NCBI RefSeq assembly: GCF_035222485.1
Contig: NC_085920.1
Coordinates: 3,038,001-3,102,000 of the forward strand
DNA length: 64,000 nucleotides
Direction of reading: 5' to 3'
From: Podospora pseudoanserina
Lineage: Eukaryota > Ascomycota > Sordariomycetes > Sordariales > Podosporaceae
This document shows, piece after piece, positions 53,106-63,928 of this stretch (positions are counted from its first letter, which is position 1; each line of letters starts with the position of its first letter). Made by a program: the position numbers and the translations under genes. Below the pieces are notes generated by a model, which was not told where the DNA came from, did no database searches, and saw only the letters and a list, made by a program, of their open reading frames with translations.

Positions 53106-55283
53106 TCACCGATCAGTCTCATACCCCTCCAAAATCCCCCTCTGCCCCTCCCCGTCCCCTTCACTAGTATCAGTCTCACTCAACCCAACCTTGAACCCCT
53201 CAATCACCTCCGCCAGCTTCTTCCCCTCCCTCTTCCCCCTCTCCACCTTGATAAACCAAATCAACGGCGCCGGAAACCCAACCAGCGCAGCCAGGAACCA
53301 AAACGCCGGCCTAATCTCCCCGCTCGCATCAATGATGGCACCCACAATCGCGGGACCAAACACGCTCGAGCCCTTGTCGGTGATAGCATAAAGAGCATAA
53401 AACGCCGCCTCGGATCCGGGGGGGATCAGCTCCCCGTACAACGACCGGCAGTAACTGCTCAAGCCCCCGAGAACAACACCATAGACGGCCGCGAGCGGGT
53501 ACATCTCCCAGGGCTGCTGCAGTCCAAACACGCCCCAATTCTTGACAAACGGTAGGTAACCCAGTAAGCCATAGATGGGGATGAGTTCAAAGAGGGCGAT
53601 GCAAGCGAGGATGGTTTGGTGAGCCTGGAGGTTCAGTTTGCGGGAGATGAAGGACCATGAGAAGGCCCCGATTACGCCGGTGGCGGTCGAGATGACGTTG
53701 ATCATGCCGAGGGCCCACGGTTCCATGTGAAGTTGGGTTTTGGCGAACAGGATGGCGGTGGAAGAGGTGGTGGCAACGGCGTCAGAGAGGAGGAACCACC
53801 CGCCGAGGAAGAGCATGATGTCTACCAGCCGTCCAGCCAGCTTCATGGTACGCCAGAGAGACTTCCATGCGTCGATGGTGTAGGAGAAGAGGGCTCTGAC
53901 ACCGGTGTGGTTGGATGATGCTGGCAATGGTGGGCCAGGTCGTGGACGAAGCCACATGGCAGCCGGGACTGTAAAGATAGCCCACCATGCACCGATGACA
54001 AAGAGGACAATCCGTTGTGACCATGTCGTGTTCTTCATCTGAATCAGAATGAAGATGGCGACACACTGTAGGAACAACGCGGCCAGGTAACCCGTACCAA
54101 TCCCCTTGGCTGAGATTTGGGATGACAGACCGAGCTCAGTCGAGGTGAGCTCCTCCCGGGTGCGCACTTTCGAAATAGGGGTCCCAAGCGATGTCTGCCT
54201 CGGTAGCAAAGCAGCAGTCGAATCAACCATGGCCCTCTCAGCATCCGTGTCGGCGGCAGACTCATCCTCCACCTCGTCGGCATCACTCTCATCCAGCGCG
54301 GCCACATGCTCAACTTCGGGGTGATGCCTAACAAGAAGTGGCAGAAACGAGTTCAGCAACACAAACGACGCCCCTAGGGAAGTATTCGAAATAATCGCCA
54401 GCAATGCGCCAAAAAGATAGAGGTCTTTGGACACGAAAATGTAAAGCATCACACTCCCGCTGCCAATCCAGCCAAACGCAAGAAGCAGCTTCTTCCGATA
54501 GTTGCCGTGGTCTGCCGCGCAGCTTATGCTGACCACCAGCAGCGCCTGCAGTAACACGCTGATGCTGAAGGTGTACATGGCGAAGCTCGCCGTGTTGATT
54601 TCCATGCCAAGCACGTAGACCACGCACTGTCCTCCATCTGCACTGTTCTTGTCGTTGCTTGGCCCACAAGGTGTTGTCCGATCGGATAACAAAACGCCAT
54701 TTTCTCTTGCTAGGCTTTCGAGCAATATTGGGATGAATGATGCTGCGATATCGTTAGTTTTGTTATGTTCGCAACGACGCGCGCGCTGACCGGGGAATGA
54801 GATGGGCCAGGAGGGTTCTCATTCTCCACGATGGAGAACGACGTCAGCGTAGCGGGTGGATTGGTATCAACATACCGATTCCTACAAAACAACAACAACA
54901 ACAACAACATTGTCAGTCAAACTTGCATCACCCTCAAAAATCATCAGCAACTCACCACAGATAACATAAACCTCTGCCGCAAAAGCATACGCATACCACC
55001 CAGCCAACTCCTTCTGGCTCGTCGGCCTCGTGTCCTCCCCCGGGTACCTCGGCGGCCGGTAACTGTGCGCAAACAGGCTGCTCATGCTGCTCCGCCTGCT
55101 GTTGTCAACACTCATCAGATACTCCTCCCCAGAATGATCGCTTGACCTCTCGTCGTCGGCCTCGAAGGATGATGAATGCGATCGAAAAGACTTTTTGGAC
55201 GCGTAGGATAATCGGGAGAAGAGGCGTGGTGCTGGTGGTGGACGCAGCAGCTGATGATGATCTGGGCTGTTACGGGGAGCCAT
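53106..55283 (-). CDS. ATG22: ATG22: vacuolar amino-acid effluxer of autophagy
   Basis: Three exons: 55283-54956, a 6-nt exon 54881-54876, and 54742-53106, with introns of 74 and 133 nt. The product is 656 residues. The N-terminal 85 residues are Ser/Arg-rich and cytosolic; [18 protein letters not shown] then enters the first span, and the family block [18 protein letters not shown] is produced only if the 6-nt exon (GAATCG) is included. About 12 hydrophobic spans follow, with [21 protein letters not shown], a charged loop with many Asp/Glu, and a C-terminal half containing [24 protein letters not shown]. This is the MFS-like Atg22 family. It exports amino acids from the vacuole after autophagic degradation. 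Confidence 0.92.
54876..54881 (-). other. 6-nt micro-exon of ATG22
   Basis: On the minus strand TTTTGTAG|GAATCG|GTATGTT gives two codon parts that complete Gly and start the GIAS segment. Without it the frame between the flanking exons is kept, but the conserved Gly-Ile pair is lost. Confidence 0.7.
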
Positions 55284-57392
55284 CGCTTCCCTAAAACGGC
55301 CACAAACCCACTTAAACGGGCAGCGGCGGTGGCCTTTCGGCAGGCAACGGCGCACCAACCAACGGTTGGTTTTGGTTGTGTTGGCGGGAGGGGTGTGGTC
55401 ACCTGTCACCCGATCAAAAGCTACAACCACAACCTGTTCCTGGTCGTGTCACCCAGGGGCTGCTAGGTTGTTTGAAATAATAGTTTGATCGGATTTTTGA
55501 GTGTGGATAGGTCAAAAGAGATGGGTCTTTTGTTTTGTCCGACTGTTGGACTCTGGATAATTATCTACCAACCGTTACAACCACAGGGCAGTTGGGCGTT
55601 CGTTGGCCTGCGGCCCTCCAAGTCAACCGTCTGCAATGGTACCCCAGCCGCAAACGGGAAGTAAAGCTTCAGGATCGATATTTCGGAAATGAATGAACAA
55701 AGGTAAACAACAAAAAAGTAGATGAACGAGCCGCTGCTGGATCAGAGATTACACCCTTCAGAGGCATGGCTGGCTGCTCGATATCTCTGCATATCCTTGT
55801 GGTGGTTCGTGCTGCTGTCGAGAGAAGAGAAGCAACCAAGATCACCCACCGTGGGCAAGCCTCAACGACTACCAACTCTAGTTTATATATCCTGCAGTCC
55901 CTTCCCCTACCATTCCACCGGGGACTTACCACCATCTCCATGGTCCCCGGGTGAATGGGGTTTGGGTTTCTGGTTTTCCACCTTGCTTGTACGTACATAT
56001 AACCACCCACACCAGCACACTACACTATGCTCATCCGGGGAGCATAAGCGGATGGGCAGTGATGATCCCCCCGAGCCGCCCACATGGAACCCTCCCTTTT
56101 CACCACCGCCCAACCGAACTGGCACGCACATACACCTTGGGATGGATAGGTAACTTGATTTGAGCAATCTTGGTCTCCATTACCGGCGTTGCATCGGGTT
56201 GGTATAGCTCGTACGATGTATACCCTCCTACCTTCACAATCGAAAGGATTCGACCACCTACTTCTGTACGGAGTGTTTAGACAGAGCTATCCCCAGGTTG
56301 AGTTGCAGATGCGAGGTGCTGATCCCATGCTGGATGGCCACCCTTGACGGGCTGAAAATTCACAGCTTGTTGAGGTGAGACATGTTCTTCACAAGCGGCC
56401 GTCTTCTTCTATGGTGTAGAGTGGAGTTCGGGATAATGTTGGAGTGTGAATAAGGGTCCCTTTCAAGCTTGCTAGTCGCCAAGCCCGATGGGCATAGCGG
56501 GCATGACTCCATGAGGGGTAATGACGATGTGTTCCCGGATCCGATACGACGGTCTTTGACTACACTATGCTTTTGACTAAACGGCGGTTAGGTATTCCCG
56601 GTTCTTGAAGAAGGACCGCTTCACCACATGATCGCAGTTGTCAAGGGACCTTCAACCAGGAGAATAAATCCTCAAGGTGGTGACACGGCATGTGTGTGCA
56701 ACTGCCGGAGGCGTAGTACCGCGGTTTGCTTTCCTAACTCCGATCTTGACATACACTGGTTTTGTTTCCCTTAACACCATGAACCTGGAAGTTATATCGG
56801 ATGGTGTATGTATGCATTCTTGCGCGTGTTGTGTGAGTGGGACCTGCAAAATGCAGGTTCAACTCCCACATCAGGCAGCACATGGTTCCTGGGTTGGGTT
56901 ACAAAGTCAAACCAGTACCCCGTAGGCGATGGCCAAAAAGCAAGGCACGAAGCGCCCCAAAGCAGCCAAGAAGGAAGATTTAATATCAGAATGGCTCACC
57001 TGTTCACACCGGTCAAGGTGTGTGTGTGTGGGTTTCATTACTTACGAGGAATCTCTTTTCTTGGTGAAGCTCCTCGTGATCAGTTTGATGGTGAGGTGAT
57101 GTGCGGTTCTTGCGGTGGTTGGAATCAGGACAAACAAGCAAAGCACACAAAAAATAGCTAGAGATATTGCCAAAAGCTTGCCATTATAGTATACCTTGCG
57201 TCCCAACTCATATCCACCTCATTATCATAACTCATCTCTTTGATGTAAACCCCTCCCCCCCATCCCCACCTCCTTCAAATAAAGCCGAAATTGCAAAACG
57301 TTCAACAAGTCGTGAACAAAATGTGGTATCAGTGCAGATTGACAGTAGAAAGAGAAAGAAAAATTCCAGACAAACACTCCCACACCCTCTGT
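55284..57392. other. Intergenic region between ATG22 and the GRGGAGN gene
   Basis: The left 300 bp serve as the ATG22 promoter. No supported gene is seen in the rest. A 56-codon + strand frame at 56929-57099 begins MAKKQGTKRPKAAKKEDL and looks locally coding, but it is short and ends in a GT-repeat-encoded tail, so it is not called as a gene. Confidence 0.45.
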
Positions 57393-58082
57393 CTATTTCT
57401 TGAACACTCCCAAAATCTTCCTCTTCAGTCTGTCCGCCAAACCGACAGGGTTCGTCTCCCCATCCACCACCTTCTTGGCGTGCTCCTTGGAGGCATCTTT
57501 GTACTCGTTACCAGCACCGCCGCGGCCAGTGTGGTAGTCCGTGTCCTGGGATGGACGAATGGCAGCCTCGGGAACCAAGTCCTTGTCGGCACGGACGGTC
57601 TGCTTCTTGCCAGTGTCGGCGATGTTGGCGGCGCCTTTGGCAATTCTCAAGTTAGCCCTTTTGTTCTGTTTGGGTCATCTTGTGTGTGGAGAAAGAAAGC
57701 CTTATCGTCCTGCCGAGCCTTGGCGTAGGCCCCGTGGGGGAGGCAGCAGGGGTGCTGGGTCGAGGTCGATAAGGCTAGCATGACACCACCTTGACCACCA
57801 TCATCATCATCACCAGAGTGTTGTTTTGTCCCTTTGTTTGATTGTAGGGGGAGGAGACAAATGGACAGCGATGTTGATGGCGTGGGTCATGAGCTATATC
57901 CTAGATGATGTATGGAACAAAAGAGGCCGAAGCTTACCTCCACGACCAGTGCTGAAAGCTCCATCGCCATGGCTGCCCTCGGCGCCAACACGGACGACCT
58001 CTCCGTCGACGTACTTGGTGTCATCGGGGTTGATGTTGCCGGCGCCACCGCGGCCGTGGGAAACTTCAGGAGGAGCGGCCAT
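57393..58082 (-). CDS. Small GRGGAGN-motif protein (DUF3602, Par32-like)
   Basis: Two exons, 58082-57938 and 57634-57393, give 128 residues. The intron is 303 nt, by far the longest here, with GTAAGC donor, GGCTAAC branch and CAAAG acceptor. The motif GRGGAGN occurs near residues 11-17 (HGRGGAGNINPDD) and again near 91-97 (HTGRGGAGNEYKD), with a related TGRGGAAN at the exon junction. The C-terminus is basic (LADRLKRKILGVFKK). The family is fungal; yeast Par32 links TORC1 to ammonium transporters, and other members are stress-induced. A specific role here is not known. Confidence 0.75.
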
Positions 58083-59481
58083 TTTTTGGTAGGTGTAATC
58101 GTTGACTCGCGGTATGTGGAACAACGAATATGTCCGGTAACCAGGTGGTGAGCTGATGTGTTTTTGGTGACAGCAACAAAAGCTGGAAAAAAAAAGGGAG
58201 AAAGGGAGGGTCGCAAGGGCGAGGAGATGGGATATGCGCCTTATAATGCACCCCAGCTGCACACGCACACACACACCACTCAGGTTGCTTTCGTCTTGAG
58301 GCAAACACCAAGGTAAGGTAAGTAGGCGGGTAGGGAGACCTAACGCAATAAGGGACGCCGAGCACAGGCGCTGCAGGACACTCGAACTCAATCAGGATTG
58401 GGCAGATTTGGAAAAAGGCAGCGGAAAAATCATATCATAAGATGGCTGGTTACTGGCACCTTGGTTGTACCAACTGGCGGATAGAAATGATACGGATTAT
58501 CACCTTTGGAAAGAGGGAGAGATAACACCATTGAAAAGCCAAGATCTGGAACGAAGACAGGACGGGAGCATCCCGGCTAGTTCCTGGAATGGCGAGCTAG
58601 GACAGAAGGGGAAGTATCGACCCCCACATGCTGATTTTGTGTAAGTCGTGATCATCTTTGTTAGGACTGCGAGCGGAAATGTCTGTATAAAATGACCAGT
58701 ACTTCTTAGATATTGATTGAAGAGCACAGGTCCCAGCAATAAGCTGTTATACAAACAGCGAGAGCCGCAATATAATGCACTGCTATTGAACGCTTGAAGT
58801 TGGAGCAACAGTAAACGCACACCAAAAACATGTGCTCCTGCTTGGCAGAAAAGAATCGGCCCTAGCCTGATCAGGCATGCGCCACAAACAGTGGGGAGCC
58901 ACAGCTTCACCCACAGGCTGACCACTCACAACTGCTCCCTCCCAACGACACACCTAACCACATTACGTACCGGGTTCAGCCAAAGGCGCAGCTTTCCACT
59001 CACCCATTTCCGACAGAAGAAGCTCAAAGATATGGAGATCTTCCTTCTGCATGGTTGTATCGCGCTGCATGTCAAAGTGCGGGAATGCGCCTTGTCGTGA
59101 TTTAAGCTAGGCAAGGTGGAGACAGCATCTCTAAGCATGAAAAGATTCACTGTGGCAACATTCAGTTTGATGTCTACAACATGAGAGGTTATGTTTCTTT
59201 ATATACCTGTATTGTTCCTTATCTCATTCTACCCAACCCACTCGCTATTCAGCTCCCCAAACCTCCAGCCACGGGGTATTTCCCTTCTCCAAGAACGCCC
59301 CAGGCAATGACGTACCCAAATGGTCCAAAGATAAGATAAGAGCTTCCAATCTCAAATCTTTAAGCTGATTGGTGGGCGGGGGTTTTCACATCCCCCCTTG
59401 TTCCTTGACTTACACTTAGACGCTCGTCGCACGGACCACATCAACTTCATATGCCACCATCACCACTTCACCTCTCATCAG
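58083..59481. other. Intergenic region upstream of the GRGGAGN gene
   Basis: Holds the GRGGAGN promoter, with a short CA run near 58259, and the 3' flank of the RBR gene. A hydrophobic minus-strand frame of 141 codons at 58500-58925 has no domain or splice support. Confidence 0.45.
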
Positions 59482-61713
59482 CTACTCTCCTCCCCCCTCT
59501 AAAATAACAACTTCCCTCTCCCTCTCCTCCATCTCCCTCAACATCCTCCCCCTCTCCTCCCAAACCAACCTCCCCCACTCTGCCTCCATAACTTGCCTCC
59601 GTCTCAGCTCCCTAGCCTCTTGTCCTAATTCCTGCTCAAGTTTTTCCCTCTCCCTCATTAATTCCCTATCCTTTCCCCCCTTTTCCACAATTTGCTCCAG
59701 TTTTAACATCCCCATCTCTCTGTTTTGTGTTGATCTCATTTTTTGGTTTAGGGCGACGTATCCAGTCTGGAGTTTCCTCTCCTCTGGTGATTTCCCTGCG
59801 TCTGGGATAGAGTCAGAGGGGAATTCCCCTACTTTGAGAGAAAATTCCCTTTCGACGGCTTCGTGTTTCTTTTGAAGGGAGGCAACACCTGCAATGTGGG
59901 AGTTTTGCATGCGGGCGAGGGCGGTGGATTGGTTTAGATTCAAGCTGCGACGGCGAAGGGCATGGGACTTGACGAGCTGGGATGTTTCGCGGGAGTGAGA
60001 TGTGATTAAAATGTCAGATTGGTGGTCCGTTATCGAGGTCATGATAAAGGTCAGAAGGGAGGAGTGCTCGGATATTTGGGTCAGTCTCGCGAGTGTTGAT
60101 TCATCAGCTGGGGTGGTGGTGGGTTGTGAAGCTTGGCTGCTGCTGGCAGGTTCGCTCTGTTGTTGCTGTTGTTTCTCATGCCGGCGCGCGGCGGCTTTTG
60201 ATTTCATCACGTCTACCTGTCTGTCTGTGCAGAAGCAAGTCTTCCACCTGGCGCCGCAGACGTAGCAGAACTGGCCGCCGCAGGGGCAGGTCATGTGTCT
60301 ACATCCGGACACGTGCTCTACGACGCGTTTGCAGCGGTGGCATTTTTGCCAGCCGGACTCTTGGATGAAGGCTTTGGTGCGGAGGTAGTCTGGGTCTTGG
60401 GGGCAGTATTCGGTTTTTTTGTGGGCTTTTTGGTGGCAGATGGGACACATTTTGTGGCCTTTGGTGCACTTGAGGTAGGGGGTGGTGATGGTGCCTGTTT
60501 GGGGGGTGATGATGGTGGTTTTGTCGTGCCATCGGCCGCAGTCGGGGATGGGGCAGTAGATTCTGTCGGTGGTTGCGTATTCGGTAGATTTTTCGTTGTA
60601 GAGTTTTCGGGTTGATCGTGAGGTGTACTTTGTGATGGTGCGGCAGGGGATGGGGTTGAGGCAGCATTTTGGGGGGAATTGGGCTTCGGTTTGGAGGCCG
60701 GTGAGGACGAGCTGCTCGAAGCATGGTTTGCAGTAGGTGTGATTGCATATCGCGGCTTTTACCGAGTCGGCTCTTTCAGTGGGTTCGAGACAGGCGGTGC
60801 ATTCTCTGGGTAAGAAAAGTTAGTCGAGAGGAGGGAAGTTGGGTGGGAAGGGTAGGTATGGGGCTTACATCTCTTCTCTAGATTCCTTGGTGCCGTCTGA
60901 GGGACGGTTGAGGGTTTTGAATGTGAGCCTGGTAAAAGCACTGGGCGATCTTGGAGTTTCCTGGTTCTTATTCTTTTCGCCGGTCTGAGATATATACCGC
61001 TCCAAGTGGCGATGAAAGAACACCCTGCGACGCCAGGACCGGGATGGCTTGAGTGTTGGTTGTTCTGGCTCGGTCTGAGCCTCGCTTGGTAGTGATTGAT
61101 CCTCCACGCGAGAAGCAAGCGAAACGACCACCGCCGTGGTCAAACTCTCCGCGGGTAGTTCATTTTCTTCTGTCTTTTGTTGATTTTCTGTTGCCTGTTC
61201 CTCTTCCTCCTGTCTCGCCGTGTCTTGGGCCACACGCTGGGCCAATGCCACAGCCGCCTCTTTCTCTGAACGGGCTCGTTCAAAGACTGCGTCTATCGAT
61301 AATCGTACAACCGTGCGGATTGTATCTGGTATATCTTTGAGCGCGGGTGGGTACGAGGAAAGGGTTTCTGGCACGGGGTAATCGACGAGGAAGTGTTCGC
61401 CGTCATTCAGTTCTTCATTTTCAAGCTGCGGTGGTGGTAACCACGTTGTGGGTGAGTTCTGAGGAAGGCTGACAGCAAGATTTGCCTGTTTTCCTTTGTC
61501 TTTGCCTTGAGCGTTCGGGGTCTCGTCTGGTGGATCTATGCGCAGCGGATCGTCGTCTACTGGCGTGGTCTCGACATAAATAGGCCGATTCGGTCCACTT
61601 GTCATATTTCCAACTGCAGCGAGAGCCATGGCTTGCAAAGCTGCCCACAGAATGACCTGCAGAAGCGGCAGGGTGTCTTTGTCGAAAACACCGGCCTGTA
61701 GAAGTTCTGGCAT
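59482..61713 (-). CDS. RBR (RING-IBR-RING) E3 ubiquitin ligase
   Basis: Two exons, 61713-60869 and 60805-59482, with a 63-nt intron (GTAAGC...CCAG), give 722 residues from the first in-frame ATG. The frame is open further upstream to at least 61764 and an acceptor-like TTGCCAG lies there, so an earlier exon is possible. The N-terminal 280 residues are Glu/Gln-rich and disordered. RING1 starts ECTACLEP...CNHTYCKPCF; the IBR follows (YCPIPDCGRWH, CTKGHKMCPICHQKAH). RING2 is CHRCKRVVEHVSGCRHMTCPCGGQFCYVCG, where Cys450 of SGC is the expected catalytic cysteine of RBR/Ariadne ligases. The C-terminal 150 residues form a charged coiled coil. It carries ubiquitin as a thioester; substrates are unknown. 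Confidence 0.85.
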
Positions 61714-62609
61714 TGGGTCGTTCTCGGGGATTTCGCAGATCGAGGCGATAGCTGGGCCTGGCAAGAGTACCAGAAGATAGATAGGAAGTAAGAGGATATT
61801 TTCAAACAGAGATTAGGAGTTTGACTTTGATATTTCTTTGCTGCTCATTTTTTGAGCCACCACGAAGTGGCTTCGAGTTTTGAGGTAAGCCACAAAGTTA
61901 AGTCTCGGGTTTTGAGAACTTTATATGCTTTGTAAAGTGAGCAACGATTAGGAATTCACGACATCTTTAGGAGCGTGGTACTCCAGTGTCAGGTTATCTC
62001 GTTATATAGAGAAACTAGCTGTAACCGCAGCATGCATCCCTCGAAGCAGGTTTCCAGGCGACCTTTCGAGGCGAGCCTCGTCTTGTGTGGAAGGTGACCA
62101 TCCATTGGTCCAGTTTGAGCCAATATGGTTACACTCTTTGCAGTAGGCATACCGGGAGGCTGTGTGTTTACTTGTTTGGACTTGGTCTCGTTGATCGGGG
62201 CGAAGCTACATTAAAACAATGAGCTGGAATTTGTTTATACAGAGCAAGGTAGATTCTAGCTCGAGTCTCGCTCTATTTACTACAAGAAGCTAGCCAGTTT
62301 AACGTGGCAGGTCTTGGCGATTGAGAGGTCTCTGAATGGAAATGCGGTAAGTTTGAGCTTTGAGCTCAGCCCTGGCGACCGAAGTCCCGATTATAGCTCG
62401 GTCTGCCTAGGCCGTGTGGGGCCGTCGATCCACTGCCGCTCCCGACGGAAACGCTCAATGGAGCGCCGAAGCGGCCGCTGGATTGCCGAGGTTCCACTAT
62501 AACCGAGGGTCTGTGCGAAAGCAAGACCTCTCTCCGTAGGAAAGAGGGCCACTTTTTCACCAGACAATACGTTTCGACTGGACAGTATACCTACCAAAAA
62601 ACATCAAAA
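61714..62609. other. Upstream region of the RBR gene, no gene seen
   Basis: Promoter side of the RBR gene, then moderately GC-rich sequence ending sharply at about 62610. A minus-strand frame of 68 codons (62391-62597) has balanced composition but no recognisable domain. Confidence 0.4.
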
Positions 62610-62998
62610 CTAAGTCTATTTTTTTCATTAAATCCATATATTAACTAATAACTAACTGTATCCGCAATAGCTATAAAGTAACTTAAAAATATTAAAAGGG
62701 TAATAATTTAATTTGAATAACTTAAAAATACAATAAATTTATACTACAAATTTTATAACTAATCAGTCTTAAATTTCCATTTCAAAAACTATTAATTTAC
62801 TATATTAATTCTAATTAAATATATTTATTGTAGGTACTATTAAAACATTTAGCAAATATCATAATTTTTTGATAGAAAGGTCTAGCTGGAAAGCTCTTAA
62901 AAGGCTCTCTAGAAAGTTCTGTAAGAAAAGTTCTAAAGAGAAGTTAATTAGTAGGCTTTTAAAAGTAGTTTTGTTACGGTTCAGAAGAAGCAAAGACG
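62610..62998. repeat. AT-rich, RIP-like block
   Basis: About 390 bp of extreme A+T content with a sharp left boundary, rich in TAATTA/ATTAAT words. Such blocks in filamentous ascomycetes usually are repeats eroded by C-to-T mutation. No parent element is recognisable. Confidence 0.7.
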
Positions 62999-63002
62999 CT
63001 AG

Positions 63003-63370
63003 AACCAGTGAAATGGTGAGAAAACACACAAACCAACTACAACACCACAAATATACCCCCAACAGGGTCTCTGAATGAACACACCTGCGTGACAGTGGCT
63101 CGCTCGCAGGCCGCACTCCACGTAGGACAAAGAAAAGACTCTATGGGCTCGCAGGCCACATAATAAGCACCTGATCGGCCTGATCAGAGGGCCAGAATTT
63201 CCTGCACGCGTGCAAGGCACAAAAATATGAAGAAATAAAAGTCGATGTCTTGTCTAAAATAGAATGCCCGAAGCAGACCGCTTATATACATGACCCCTGA
63301 ACCCCCGAGAGCCCCACTTCCTTACTCAAACCCTCAGGCCTGTGACTGCACCCCAAACCACCAGTGGGAC
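63003..63370 (+). repeat. Left arm of a large inverted repeat
   Basis: About 370 bp that matches, as reverse complement, the arm at about 63553-63928. Shared long words include gaaatggtgag at the outer end, gtaggacaaagaaaagac and cataataagcacc in the body. This arm is the more GC-rich one. It is a dispersed repeat of unknown family. Confidence 0.8.
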
Positions 63371-63552
63371 TAAAGTGGGCGGACAAGTAGGGCTTATAGG
63401 GCAGGGAATAGCACGAGCCAAATGATTTAGAATTTGGGAGATAAATCCGTGGATCTATGGATTTGGAGCTAAATCCAAAAATCTAGAGTTTGAAAGCTAG
63501 ATCTAGAAAATCTAGGAAATAAAAGATAGATCCAAGTACGGAGGTGCTTAAA

Positions 63553-63928
63553 ATCCTAGTGGTTTTGGGTGCAGCTACAAACCTGAGGGTATATGTGAGG
63601 AAGTGAGGCTCACAGAAGATTAGGGGGCTCAGAGGTCATGTATAAAAGCAGTCTGCTTCTCGAATTTTATTTTAGACAGGACATCGCCTTTTATTTTTTC
63701 ATATTTTGTGCTTTGCACACGTGCAGGCAATTGTGGCCCTTTGATCAGGCTAATACGGTGCTTATTATGTAGTCTGCGAGCCCCCATAGCGTCTTTTCTT
63801 TGTCCTACGTAAAGTGTGGCCTGCGAGCGAGTCATTATCACGTAAATATGTTTATTTAGAAATCTGTTGAGGGTATATTTATAGTGTTGTAGTTATTTTG
63901 TGTATTTTCTCACCATTTCATTATTCGT
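63553..63928 (-). repeat. Right arm of a large inverted repeat, transition-mutated
   Basis: Reverse-complement partner of 63003-63370. Most differences are transitions, and nearly all lower the GC content of this arm (for example acacctgcgtgacagtggctc in the left arm against a T/A-rich version here). The spacer of about 180 bp (63371-63552) is A/G-rich with ctagat and aaatc words. The arms could be the ends of a fold-back type element or two copies of one repeat in opposite orientation. No coding capacity is evident. Confidence 0.8.

Noticed and set aside
56830-56870. tRNA-like GGTTCAACTCC with a small hairpin
   Set aside because: Resembles a B box, but the remaining arms do not fold at proper spacing.
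58500-58925. Hydrophobic 141-codon minus-strand frame
   Set aside because: No topology or family pattern; composition agrees with chance in AT/GC-balanced intergenic DNA.
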